Positions 1-13,500 of a DNA stretch of 64,000 bases are shown here, piece by piece. The notes under the pieces were generated by a model that saw nothing but the letters and a program-made list of their open reading frames with translations, searched no databases and was not told the origin of the DNA. Both the position numbers and the translations under genes were made by a program. The first letter of the stretch is position 1; the number at the start of each line of letters is the position of its first letter. Origin of the DNA: Cinclus cinclus (Eukaryota; Chordata; Aves; Passeriformes; Cinclidae); the NCBI RefSeq assembly GCF_963662255.1, contig NC_085049.1, positions 26,134,142-26,198,141 of the forward strand, read 5' to 3'.

Positions 1-62
1 TGCATAACTCCCTGTGCATCACTTTGAAAGTTCACCCCCTGCAGCATAAGAGTTAGATAATT

Positions 63-236
63 TTAGTCTTTGAAAATTATGCTTCTCAGATCTGGTCTTT
101 TCCTACAGTCTGTTATTGATGGTGCACTCATAAATGCTTCTGAATAATCGTGATCAAATCTTATATTGTTTTCCTTCTGTGGTGGAGAACTTGAGTTATT
201 GTGTGTCTCAGTGCTTTGTCTTGTACTGGAGGAAGT
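63..236 (-). other. Speculative antisense terminal exon
   Basis: On the minus strand a good 3' splice site (aatttttcctttcag) ends at 237. It is followed by 57 open codons and a TAA at 63-65. The peptide is hydrophilic and Ser/Asn/Pro-rich (TSSSTRQSTETHNNSSSPPQ, later KENNIRFDHDYSEAFMSAPS), which looks more like protein than most random frames here. No family is recognised. No poly(A) signal is visible in the remaining 62 nt to the window edge. An open run of this length is not rare by chance. Confidence 0.2.
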
Positions 237-3200
237 CTGAAAGGAAAAATTACAGAGGTGCAAACATGACCTGTAAGTGCACAGTTTATATGCACAGGTG
301 ACAGACATAAACAATAATATTTGCCCACAACAAAGACTTGTTCTCTATATATATAAGTGCATATATACATATCTAGAGATCTAATTTTTGAACAAAAAAA
401 AACCCCTGTTCAGCAGCTATTAATACTTTATGGCCCAATAGATAAATTATATAATTACATAATCAAACTGTGTTTTTAAAGTGTTTTCTTCTCAGTCTAA
501 GTCTGAATGTCCCAATGCTGAGTTTTTCTCTAACCCAAACAGTTTTTCTCCCCTGATGTATTCTTAGTGGAGACACTTTTTAGAGTCACTGCCAAAAGAC
601 TCTTTCTCTTAATATGATGCTTTCCTGAGTTTCTTCAGGGTCAAAATTGGACAGTTATGAGGCAAAACCTGTGGGGTTTTTTTGTGGTGTATCCAGTATT
701 CTTTTCCCTATCCATACTGAAAATGGACTGGCAGTAGCAGTTGTTTTGCAATAGTTTGGCACTTAAGCTTCCAGCTTTCTATGGAACCTGGAACTGCAAA
801 GGAAAGAAGAATTAAAAGACTGCTTAAAAAATGAACTCCTTTTTAGAACAACTGTAATTTGGCTTTAAAAAAGGCCATGCTTGAGGCTTTTTATCTGAAC
901 CTGTTAATGCATCTCTGCATTAGTTACAGTCTTGAGTATATCAGTTAGTATTTGTGATGCAGGCAATTTGTACTGAGACAAGTGGGATTCCTCCCAGTTT
1001 TGTGTGGGATTGAACAATGGCACATTTTAAATGTGGGGTGTCTCTGCCTAATGAGAGACAGCTGAGAGGTGTGGGTGGCCAGCTCTGCTCTCCTGAGAGA
1101 ACTGTGTCATGAAGTCTGGTGCATATTTTGGGTTGTTTTTTTCTTTTTAGACTTGGATAAAATGCTTTTGCCTGGCAAAGTATGTGTCTGCTCTTTCTTC
1201 TGCTCCAGTTGCTGGCAAATCTCCCATTGATTTTAGTGGAAGCAGAACTGGACACCAGCTGGACCCAACTTCATATTTGAAAGTGCTTTTTTCCCTGGGG
1301 TGAATAAACACCCCAGTGTGCAAATAACTATGCTGTTGGGTGTCATATTTTATTGGTGAAAATATATCATTTTCAACTATCAGTTGGCTATGAAAGCATC
1401 TTGTTGCAAAAAGATCAAAACCAAGAAAAAGCTCACTCTGTGTGAAAACAAACAAACAACTCCCCAAAACAAACAACTTCCCCCAATTCGTGAGCCCCCT
1501 GGAAATTGCTGGCATCATGAAAACAGAAATTTTCCACTTTGTGGACTTAATAGGAGTCAAGACTTCAGGGCTCTCTTCCAAGCCCATGCTTGTGCAACAC
1601 CATGCGTGTGGTAGCCATGGCCTCAGCTGATCCCTTTTGGAGATGGGGAGATTTCTATGTCATCTTGCACTTCAAGAGCAGGTTGAATCATCATTTTAAA
1701 GGTTATAAAACCACGTGTGATATCTTCACAGAAGCCACTTGCACAAAACTCCTTCTCCCACCATGTTTTGTCTCCAAGAGAAAAAAGGGAACAAAATGAG
1801 TGAAAAGCGACAACAAAAGCAACAACCAAAAAACATCATCCTGAAGCAGGCACTCAGACCAAGTAGAATAGAAATTTAATTTATAAATAATGACAAGAAA
1901 CTTGTAAAAGTAGGTGTCTTTTAAACAGCCTTCATAGAAAGCCAGGCCTCTAACCTCATCTATATTTACTACAGGAAAAGGTGGCATGATGTCTCCATAG
2001 ATTATGTGAGATGACATATTTTTGTCACCCAGCTTGTTCTCCTAATGTAGACCACAAGATCTTCAAATAGTTTCTGTCTGAGAAGCCACCTAGTCGTGGT
2101 TTAGTAACTGCCGGCAGTACAGGCTATCACACCTCTTCCTAAGCTGTTCCATTAGCTAAATGCCACTACTGTTATGTAAAATAAAAATAAAATTCAGAAC
2201 CCACATACTGAATAACCCAGCTGCCTCCACCTCTTTCCTAGCTGAATTTCTCCATTTTCAGCTTCTCACCAGTATGTCTTGCACCTTTTATCTCTAGACT
2301 GAAGTCATCCATTATATCAGATTTCTTATGTAGATAGTCAGAAACAGAGTTCATACTTAGACTGATAAACTCAGTAGATTGAAAGCCTTGAATTTCTGAT
2401 GAAAAGGCTTATTTTATTCTCTAATCATCTCTCCAAACCTGATCCAATTTGTCAGCATTCTTCTTGAACTGTGGACACCAACTTGTGTTGTGGTACTGCT
2501 GCACTAATATGCCCCTGCATGTGAATAAGTGAGAGAGTCTCACAAATCCCACATAACAGCTCTTGTTACCCTCTGCAGAACTGTGGGATTTGGGGAGTTG
2601 TCATTGCACTGATTTTTCTCCTAGGCCTTTCATTCTTCCCTGAAGTCATGACCTCCTAGAACAGAATCCTCCTTTTTTTTTTTTTGAGTGTTCAGTATTT
2701 TATTGTTATTAAGACATACAGAGGTTTGGGCATTATGACACTCATATTGTTTACTTTTAGTCAGTTTAATAAATGTTGCCTAAATTGTTAGTGATGACTT
2801 GACCTCATCCCCTCTTTTTTTGTGTGTCCTTTCCAAACACAATAATTATTTTCTGTATTATTTCATTTCATTAAGAAAATACCTAAATGAGGCAGACAAT
2901 ACATACTTCGTGAGTTTGCCCTTTAGAAACCCGTACATTTGTTTATGATTTTTTGCTTTAAATTGCACATTGAATTCTGTCAGTCACTGAGTTGTTGAGC
3001 CATTTGATAACTATCCTTCTGGGCTTAGTTAATCAAAAATTTTGCCCTACAGGATTGTGTCACACTGCACAGTTTATCGAACTTTACCAGAATGATATTT
3101 TCATTATTAGCAAAAGCAGAAGATAATCTTCAGAAGTTTCAGAAGGTCTGTTTTGGCAAACCTGTATTGAGACAATTATTACAACGTGATGCCAATATTA

Positions 3201-3657
3201 AAATTGCCATCAGTTTATAGTAGCTTCCTTTAATTTTGTGTTAATGGAATGCAAAATCAGCCATTCCTTTACCTCTCCAAGAACTGATATCAAACTCACA
3301 GCAGAGGAGTCATTAAAAAGTCATTAGGACATCATTAAAAAGTGTAAGAAGTACTCCCTAGTACTTTCAGAAAATATTGCATGTCTCACAGTTCCCTGGG
3401 ATCTTATGTCTCTTCCAAACTTTCTGAAAACTTGTATTAGTAGACCAGAGATCCCCAACAGCTCCTCTTTTATACTTGGCTGCAAGTTGCTCAAATATGA
3501 AAATTTAATAAGCCTAGTTTTCATGCCTCTTCCTGGATTAATGCTGAAATATGCTCACAACAAAATCCACTGTATCACAGAAATACTGGTTGGATGTATC
3601 TGCCTTTCCTGCGTAATCACTGATAGTCTGAGCATTTCCACTTCATTAATTTAATAC

Positions 3658-3720
3658 AGAGTGAGAACCAGAAGAGATCACCAGACCCTCTAGTTCAGCC
3701 TCCAGAATGTCGTATGTATA
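3658..3720 (-). repeat. Possible degraded CR1 3' end
   Basis: Read on the minus strand, ggctgaactagagggtct followed by gatctcttctggttctcac resembles the CR1 tail pattern 'ggttgaactagatgatct..aggtcccttcca..attctgtg'. It is strongly diverged and may be coincidence. Confidence 0.3.
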
Positions 3721-6700
3721 ATTCCAATTTCTTAAGAAGTGTGCAGAGTTATATAAGGCAGGACAGATAAGTTTTGGTGGTGTAATAGGCAGAACTGGTG
3801 CTGATATAGGTATCCATGATGACCCTCTTTCAGCCATTGCTTCCTGGCACATCCTCATGTGGAACCAGCCTTCTGCAGGCTCAGAGAGGGCAAGTGAATA
3901 AACCATTGTATTAAGGCATTTAAATCAAGTTTAAAGACCAACAAGTATAATGAAATACGGACTGAGAAAATGGAATTTGTTTGTGTCTGCATGTTCCTAC
4001 TGGAATAATTATTCCCTATTGGAAACTTTTGCCTGTCAATCCCCAGCTATTTAAAACTGCAACAACAATATACAGTTGTTGCTTTCTTGTGCCCTCAGTC
4101 TTTATCCTAGCTTTTGTTAGGGACAATGCAGTGGTATTCATCAGCAACAATAAGACTGTTATGTTTCATTGTGTTTTTTCCAAAGCTATACAATGTTCTA
4201 GCCATTATGGAAGGGTTGCAGTCAGCTGAGTGATGTTTACATGTCACTTCCATACCCTAATAAGAGGTATAAAAGAAAGTGTATTGTAACCAGCAGGAGA
4301 GATATTCAGCTTGGAAGGCTGGGACTTCTGCCTCTTATAGAAACATGGTCGGGGAACATAGCACTGCACTGCCTAGAGTGCTTTTATTTTTGGCCTCTGC
4401 TTTAGTGCCACGAGTGTCAGTAGTAGCTGCAGCAAAATGCTTATTCATGCTGCTGCTGAGATCGTTTGCTTTTGGGCAGTATTAATATTGTGGCTGTGCT
4501 AACTTAGGAATCCATTTCCAAGGATATCAATGGCGTGGCTGTCTGGCTTGTCCTGGCAGCAGCCGGTCCCGTCCGTGTGATGGGGCTGTTCTTGACTGTT
4601 TGCTGGCATTCCCATGAAAGCATTCCCACACACCTACGCCAGCGGGATCAGCACTTTTTCTGGAAGCAGGGTCTTTCCAGCTTTTTCTAGGATGGTGCCT
4701 CACAGTCACATGCTGGAGGTGACGGGCGTTTCTGATACATTCCACGAGTGTTTCTCTGTGCATTTCTCAGTCCTGGTTTGTGTGGCTGGGCTCTTCTGCT
4801 CTTTGTAGTGGCAGCTCATTTCACAAGACTCATGGAAGTCATATGGCTGCCTGAGGTCATCACAGAGGAGATGAAGATCCCGAGTTTGCAAATATGTGGG
4901 TTGAGCCTGGGGGTGCATTTCTGACACAGCTGTCAGGCAAAGCAGAGGTTCCACTACATTTCTGCTTTTCAAACACAGCATCCTTGACTCTTGACACTTT
5001 GGCTTCTGGGAACTATAACTATTGTCTGGATTCATGGGAGGTTGAGAGAGAGCAGGAATCCTAATAATTAAGACTTCTTGGAAGAAGAAATTAAATCTGT
5101 TCTTTAGTTTGGATATGGGTGGAGCAGGATTCCCCTTTCTGTAGCCAGGTGGAGAAACATCTTCATCTCCCCTGGTGTCTGTGAAGGTAATAAGGCAGGA
5201 GGAAGATCTGAGATGTGCTCGTAGTTACTTGCTTCCAGGTAATCAGACCCCAGTGCTAAATCACTCAGTTTATTAGTCAAAAATTATTGTATGTTTTTAA
5301 ACGGTCTTCTTGCTAAAAGAAAGGCTGTTTTGGTTGAACAATAAAGCTTCTGGTCACAGGTAGTATTCTTAACTATATATAAATGGCTTTTGGTGTTTCT
5401 TCCCGTGACTGCACTGTGACTGTTCGTATATTTTACCATTAGTCATCAAAGACTGCAGAGGTTGCTGGTTGAGGAGGTTGACTCAAACTGAGTGGTTAGT
5501 TAAGTGTTATGGCAAATGCCAGCCTTTCTGATGAAAAGATCGTGTCTCAAGGCAGTGCCCATTCTGGATTGGGTTCTAGTCAGGAGTTAGGAAGGGTTTC
5601 TGCTCTGTGATCCCATTTGTGCAACAGTTTTATCATTCTGTGATAATATATGCCTGAGAAAGCTTGAAAAGGGGCTTTAGCCTTCTTCTCAGTCCATGTT
5701 TATCAGTTCTGGTAGAAACTCTTTTTCCCATCAATAGTGTTTTTCTTCTTCAGGAGATGAGGAAAATGAGGTTCACTTTGCTGTGAGACACTGGATTTTG
5801 GTCCCCTAGAGACAGGATGCTGAGCAGGAGGAGCTGATGCTCTTATCCATCTTAAAATTGCTCATGAGCATGGTTACTGTACCTTCTCCATTACTGTACC
5901 ACTCCAGGTTAAACCCCATCACAACCAGACTGGGAAGAAATCTGTGTCTATGTGAATTCCTCAGAGACTTCTGGTTCTTTGCCTTCCTCTGTATTGCAGA
6001 GCACACTGGATTAATATCACCTGGAAAATCCACCTAGTAAATTCCCTGTATGTGACACTTCTTATTTTTCTTGCAGCTATTGTATTTATAACTTTTGATA
6101 TTTTACTGTAGGTCTTGTACTTTCCTTCGCTGTTTGAGGGAAATCTGTACAGACTATTATCAAGTGAAAATATCAAAATGTGAGAACTAGGAAAGAATGG
6201 CTTTTTGGTGCTGTCAGGCAGCACACAAAGTCCTGCATTTCGACACTTTTTCAGGTGGGCAAGGCTAATGTCTTCAAGGCCCATGAAGCAGTGAAGCCCC
6301 TCTGTGGTGTGTGGCTGCCACTGGAAATATTGCCAGGTTAACAGAGAAGTGGGAGTGTGAGAGTGCCTGGGACTTACTTCCCTGCTATCTGCTGTCTGTG
6401 GTGGACACAGAGATGTTCTGATTGAAATCTTGACTGCTGAACTAATATGCAGGCACTGGCAAGCTGCTGAATGCTGAGAATGCTTCTAGTGCACATATTT
6501 TTTAGGATTTTTTTCATTAAAACCAGCAGTTTAGTAAAAGTAGGGGAAAAATTGTTCAATTTTACTGCCAAACTCTTGAAGTGACCAATTTCCCCCTTCT
6601 GTGTTGAGCATTGGAGACCTTACTTATTCCTCTTTATGAAATCTGAGGTTACACATACGCCTACAGTTGTTGTGTCACCTTCTGCCTCTGTAAAGCTGAG

Positions 6701-7403
6701 TGTTGACTGCAGGTGTTCTGTGGAGACTGAAGGCATAATAAAAATGCCAAGTAATTGGTACCCCTGACTGTCAATCCGGTGTGTCTCGTGTTGCAGAACA
6801 TAAATAAAATGAAAGGGAAGATCTTCAGAGAGCTGCATGCAAATTTTGACTGGTTGTGGTTTTGGAAGTCAAGGAACAAGGTGATACAGAGTATGCTTTT
6901 TTAGCTGTTCTATCAAATGTCATATCTCTGTTTTAATATTTTATGTGATGTGGCTTCTTTCAGATGATCAGCTGGATTATCTGAGATCAGAGAAAAGGGA
7001 GTGGTACTACTCAGCTGCAGAAAATAGGAAGAAAGTGCTGCCATGGCTGGGTAGGGCACAGACACACTGACTGCAGAGCACTGGCTATTTGTGGAGCTTG
7101 TTTCAATATACACATCTCACAGACAGCCAGTCAGAATTTCTGAAGTGGAGGTGTTTTATTTGTAATCAGTACGTTCCAAACAAACTTCAAAAACTTTATA
7201 CAACACTATTTTATAATCTTTCTCCTGGGATTTGTTAGATAAGACTTAGGTATTTGTTTCCTGGACAGCTTTCCTATTTGTGTGCTTACTAATTATAATG
7301 GAAAGACCTGCTAAATTATGTATCTGTGTTAAACAGCTTGCTTTTCAAACAAAGGAAATTGGCCACAACTCTAATTTCTTCTATTTTTATCTTTCTCTTA
7401 AAG

Positions 7404-7512
7404 GGCAACACTTTAAGAAAAATCCTCCTGTATCGGTACTTTAAAGGGGAATATGGAAGTGGCATGAATGGGCCCCTGTCTGCCAGCTACAGCAAAACTG
7501 CACAAGTGGGAG
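7404..7512 (+). CDS. ITPR2: ITPR2 exon 1 of 18 in window (central regulatory domain)
   Basis: Encodes local residues 1-36 plus one base. It begins [13 protein letters not shown], which matches the conserved IP3R segment GN(T/S)LRK. A Gly/Ser-rich stretch follows ([13 protein letters not shown]), a part of the family that varies between paralogues. The acceptor is ctttctcttaaag, somewhat weak because AAAG replaces CAG. The donor is gggag|gtaaat. The exon starts in phase 0 and ends in phase 1. The preceding exon is not visible in 1-7403. Confidence 0.9.
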
Positions 7513-10500
7513 GTAAATCAACACACATCATTTCAAGAGAGCAAAATTAGCAGCACTATTTTTTCTAATAGGCACATTGGACATGCTCCAGGCATTTAGT
7601 TGGTAAATAAATCAAACATGTTCTGTAACCACTTAGAAGAGAGGTAGTATCAGACTCCTCTATTTTTCAGTTGCACACACTTGTCTCAGACTGTGCACTT
7701 GGAGGTACCAAAGTAGGTACCAGTAAATCCCCATCCAGAAATTCAGCAAAGCAGAAAACTTTTGGAGAGAGGTGATGTTGTTTCTGAAAACTAAAGAAAT
7801 TTTTGATGTTCCAGAACCTTTACTGATATATGAAAAAGATAAGACCTAAGGAAAAGCTTCTTACAAAAATACTGGTTAGACAACAGAACAGACTTTCCTG
7901 AGAGGTTGTAGAATGTGTCAGTTCTTGTTACAACTTTACCGGACAGATGATCTCTGTAGGTCCATTATAATTTTTTGTGTCATTCTGCTGTAGAAGCCAC
8001 AGGAAGTTTCTGCAGGGTGGTTTCTAGAAAAACCCGTAAGAATGGATGTCATAGGAAATGAGTCTGGATCTAGGTGTAGAGCCAGGTCAGAACTGCATTT
8101 TGCATTTTAGGTGCACACTCAAGGCATTCCCAGATTTGTCAACTTTTGCAGATGTTACCCAGTTGTTCCTTCTTAACTATTTCAATGTAGACACTGAAAA
8201 TCTTTGAAGTCTTAACATCCTATATGCCAAATTTTGCTCTCTAAGAAACAAGAGACTGAAGTTTTACAATTTTTTTACTTCTCTCTAAAAAGTGTGTGTG
8301 TATGGCTTCATCACAAAGTCTGAAGCATTTTAATCAGTTTAATCAAAGTGGTACTGGCTGATTAAAGCAGTACTGTATTTTTACTAATGAAGTAGGCACA
8401 GTTACATCCTTAAAGAAGTAAGTATAGCAGGAAAGACGATCATCTGCAATAATAAAAGGTGGTTGATTTAATGAGCTAATACAATTTAGCAAAATTTCTT
8501 CAACTCACACCTTTACTTTTAATTAACTCTGTGTTCTTAAAGAAAACGTCATGATGATGATGATCATCATCATCATCCTCATCTAGTAGTTGACAAAAGC
8601 ATTTGGCTGGAAGGTCAGTCCCATAACCAGGGTAGATTTACCAGGACACAATTTTAGTGTAGATTAGGCCCTGAGATTGAAGAGCAAATTTAAAAAGAGC
8701 ACTGACCTTACTCCCAGTTTAGTGTATCCAACAGTGGGATTAAAAAAAGGTTCACTGAACAAATCAGTGTCCTTTCCAACTTATTTGTTGTCTGAATATC
8801 ATGACAGAACAATGGTTTGGGGATTTGTTTTATTTCTTATTCTTAGAGCCCAACATTGTAGCTTCATACAAAAATCTTTTTTATCAAAGGGAATTTTGCC
8901 TGACAGAATTTCAAAATTAAATTGATTACGTTGCTATTGTGTGCTTTATGACTACTAATAGGTTCATTTTCATATATGTGCGTGAAGCAAACATGAATGG
9001 TATTTATGTATTTGTCTAATCTGCAGGTGGATTTTCAGGACAAGATGCAGATAAGTCTGGAGTGACTATGTTTGATATCCAGTGCCTCCTGGACAAAGAA
9101 GGTGCCTCAGAACTGGTTATAGATGTGATAGTGAACACCAGAAATGACAGGATTTTCTCAGAAGGCATTCTGCTCGGTATTGCGCTGCTTGAAGGTGGAA
9201 ATGCGCAAACACAGGTACTTATTTAATCTGCTTATTCACATATTGATTCTCAGATGCATGTGGTCTGGAGACAAATAAAGAGAACCTTTTTGCTGTGAGT
9301 TCTGTGAAAAGTTTGTCACTAGAATATGTACCACTGTAAGACAAATGTAAATATGCCCTATTACTATGCAGTAGCTCTTCAGCAGAAGAAAATATTTTTC
9401 AGCTGTCTCTCTCTGTGTAGCACTGTGCTGCTTTTAATCTGGTTATTGCCTTGTGAGCATTATCCCCAGTTATTTTATGTCACTCTTTGTAAAATTAGAA
9501 GTTACAATCCTTCTAAGTTTATAATAAAAATTATTTGCTGGAATCCTTCAGAGACATTTATCAAAATCTCTAAAGAGAAAAAAAACCTTGTCATTTGAGA
9601 AGACCAGTGTCCCAGCTGATAGAAAATATCTGCTTTAATCTATGGTTTCTAGGTTTTTTTTGTGAATTATATTCCTCTCACCCAGATTTAGCCAAATCAG
9701 ATTATTGAGGGAAGAGAATTGATATGATGATGGAAGGCTGAGAGAATTGTGATTGTAAAATGTTGCAAATTGTCCTCAGCCTGCTTGACAGTTATACTGA
9801 GGGACTGGAATTAATAACCTAAAATAATATTTAATAATAAATTCTGTCTGTAGCACAAAAATATTAACATAATCCAAGTTATAATATTGCATATTAGATG
9901 TTCCAATCCTTTCTCTTGTTGTTACATAATAAATTACTTTTCACTGTTATTTGTAGATGGAATATCATGACTAGTAAGCCTGGAAAAATGGAGAGTGTCA
10001 CAAAGTAATTTAACTTCAAGTACAATATTGTGACATTTAAAAGACTGCAAATTCACCATTTTACCCAAATTTTAGAATATTATCACCAGTGTTTGTTACC
10101 AGCCTTGTATATCACTTCGTGAAAGAACTGGTCAGGCAGGGGCCACCATTTGTTCTGTGTAAGTGAAGTAATTATTCATAATTTGTTTTGAAAAAAAAAA
10201 AAAAAACAAAAAGTGTATTTTTGCATTTCTTCTTCCTTAGAAGATTGAATTCTAAAGAATTTACCTTTTTTTGCAGTATTCGACTTACCAGCAACTGAAG
10301 GAGCAGAAAAAGTCAGAAAGGTTCTTTAAAGTGCTGTATGATCGCATGAAAGCTGCTCAGCAGGAGATCCGATCCACAGTGACAGTGAACACTATTGATT
10401 TGGGGAGCAAAAAGAAAGAAGATGACAATGACCTCACCATATCTGTTCCCAAAAAGAGAGGTAAGGAGGCACCCCTGGGAAAGAGGGGAGCAGGACATTA

Positions 10501-13500
10501 TATTGACACTGCATGTGCTACACCACTGATGCTCTGGTGAGTTGATCAATAAGATTTAATATTAATCGTTCCAAATTTGCATCTTTTGCCTGTTTTCCTC
10601 TGAATTACAGTCTGTCTCAGGTTGGCTACAAGGAACTAGCTTTAATGAAATCAGTGAAGCTCTGCCAGTTTGCATCAATGAAAGATATTGAGCTGTATTT
10701 TCACAGGAGCAGAAGCAGAGGCTGCTGCTAGTGGGGATATTTCACAAGAGCAAGCGCAGGAACTGATTTCCCACCCTGTGGTCTTCCCATTGTTCTCATC
10801 ATTTATTGTATATGAGAGAGAAATAGTAGGGCTTTTTGTGTTCATGTTCTGTTTCACTCTGGTTTGTGGTTTATTTGGAACGTGCTGTCCCTGCATGAAT
10901 GCTGCTTTGATATTCTTTGTGAGTTGCCTAGAGGTCTTTGAAAAGTTAGGCACCAACAAAGAAAAAGTTGCATTCATTATTATTGTTTTCTTATTGTTTA
11001 ATCAAATGGGGAGAAAGACTTTCAAAAATGAAGGAAAATTATCTTCTTTTCAGTTAAGGATTCAACCCTGCATCTGAAAGAGGGAATGAAAGGTCAGTTA
11101 ACAGAAGCATCTTCTGCAACCTCCAAGGCTTACTCTGTGTACAGAAGAGAAATGGACCCAGAAATAGATCTGATGGGCTCGGGAGCAGATGCTGCAAATG
11201 CAGAAGAGAAATCTGCAGAAGAAGCAATCATGAGCCCTGCCATTGCAATCATGCAGCCAATACTGAGATTTCTTCAGCTGCTATGTGAAAACCACAACCG
11301 AGAGCTCCAGGTAAAATATTGAGCAGAGCTTTTGTAGGGGTGTTATTAGAGGGGCTGCACCTTCGTAAGCGGAGAAAAACACACCTGTGCCTGGCACCTG
11401 TTACAGGGCTGTCTGAAATTGGGGTTTTTTGGTCCAAGGGATAAAATTACCCTTTCCAAGAACCATCTGGGTTCTGTGTTGGAGGAGTGAATGTTTATAT
11501 CCTCAGAATTGCTGGGGGATGTCAGGACAATCACATGGAACTGAGAAGCATCTAAATGTCCCTGTTACTAAGGTTCCGGTGCACAATTGGTGGATCACTT
11601 ACCACAGACTTGGAGAGCACAGGAAGTTTCTGGGTACTGCCCTTTTCCCTAAATATTACAGTTAAAGGCTTTAGGATGCTCTCTGTGTGTGTCCCTGCTA
11701 TCAGTTCTTTTGGTAGAAATTACTGTCCCCATAGCAACCTCTGCAAAATGTATTTTCTGCAAATGTACCTCAGTGCTATGGCCAGGAGCCTCCCTTCCAG
11801 CTGTGGTTGGGGTGATTTGAGCTGAGCTCCATAATGTGCCACCAGACCTGCTTAGCTGTGGGGCAACAGCTTCCAAGAGAAGGGCTGTAGGACATATAAA
11901 AGACATTTAAAAGCCATAAAAGCCAGTGCAGATGTTTGACAGGTTCACATACCTCCTTTCTCTATGATTTAATCAGATAATAATAAATTCCTGCATTAAG
12001 GCCTAATATAGTTTCTGCAGTAGTGCAGTGTACTTTGGCACCTGAGACGCAGGGGTCATATGGTTATAAATTGTATCCTTCAGTGTTTTAATGAAAAAAA
12101 GACTTTGTTTTCCTTGACTCTGTTCCTATTTTTTATTTCTTTTTCTTTTCTTGTGTTTCTTTTCTCTACCCACCAGAATTTTTTAAGACATCAAAACAAT
12201 AAAACAAATTACAACCTCGTTTGTGAGACCCTTCAGTTTTTGGACTGCATCTGTGGGAGCACCACAGGTGGGCTGGGCTTACTGGGGCTTTACATCAATG
12301 AGAGGAATGTGGCTCTTGTCAACCAGACACTGGAAAGCTTGACGGAATATTGCCAGGGCCCGTGCCATGAAAACCAGGTAGGGCTCAAGAAGTTCTGGAT
12401 GTAGAAGGCTATACCTGAATGTCTGGGTGCTTATCAGAAACCTTTCAGTGTTCCTGATAACATAAATTCACTGGGAGCTGCTATGACTAGACTTAACACG
12501 CTTCAAGCTTTCAAGAGGCCTGAGCGACCCTTCAAAGTCAGAACTCAAAACAGACTCTTCCTGTAGTACATCTTCTACCACTGAGAGTTTGCAGTCCTTT
12601 TGGAGAGAGTTTCATGTTTTATGTTGCTGTGTCCATGGCTTAAACCTCACTTTGTGAGACTGGATTTGGAGTCACAGTTTTGGATGTGCATAGGAAATGC
12701 AGACTTGGGTTCTTTATTTTCATACATCTTGCCCTTGCTGGTATTTATACACCTTGCTAACATTTACTTTCCTTATTTCACATAATGGCCACATAGTTTA
12801 ACTCGTCCTTCTGCCAAAACACCTAGCAGCATCTTTAATTATGGTATCAGTAGTGAAATGGAAGAGACTAAAGACCATACTTCTGTTCTGTGCCTTGCTC
12901 ACTGCAGCCCTTTGAAGTCACACAGATGTGACTTTTCATAATTAGTGCCAGGCTGCAGTGTAGAAAGGAAAGTGTAGAAAGGAAAGGATGGGGTTACGTG
13001 CTGCCATATTTGATCTGAAGAGAACTGCAGTAAAGTTGTCATAGTGGATGAAACTGAAGAATTTTTGCTATGGATAAGCAGCGGGAAAATTGTAGTGAGC
13101 AAAACCACAGTAGCAATCTCTGCTCTATGCTAGAAATAGCTGAAGAAACACATACAATATTAATGCCTCTTCATTAATGTGCACCAATGAAATGCAAAGT
13201 GCTATTAGTGCCATTACACTAATGAGCTGCCTTTACTTAATATTTTAAAAACAAACAAAAATCCTTTAGTGGACTAAATTTTGAACAATCATATTTAATC
13301 CACTTATGAATAGGAAAAACAACCATAAAAAAATATAGCTACAGGACTGGAGTTGAAAAAAATGTTACAAGTTAACACATTCTCCAACAAAGTTATGTGA
13401 GAAACAGTGGAAGAACACTGATATGGAAGGGAATGAATTACACTTTATTAGTGAGATCTATCTTCACTCAGGATTTGAGTTATACTTGTTTGCACCAGCT

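Larger units (their letters stand above)
1..7403. other. Upstream ITPR2 intron (5' end outside window)
   Basis: No ITPR2 exon was recognised here. The sequence is AT-rich intron. It contains a T11 run at 2674-2684, a possible degraded CR1 end near 3658-3720, and a weak CR1-like patch around 2440-2520 (ttcttgaactgtggacacc). A speculative minus-strand exon at 63-236 is listed separately. I see nothing else that I can support. Confidence 0.7.
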
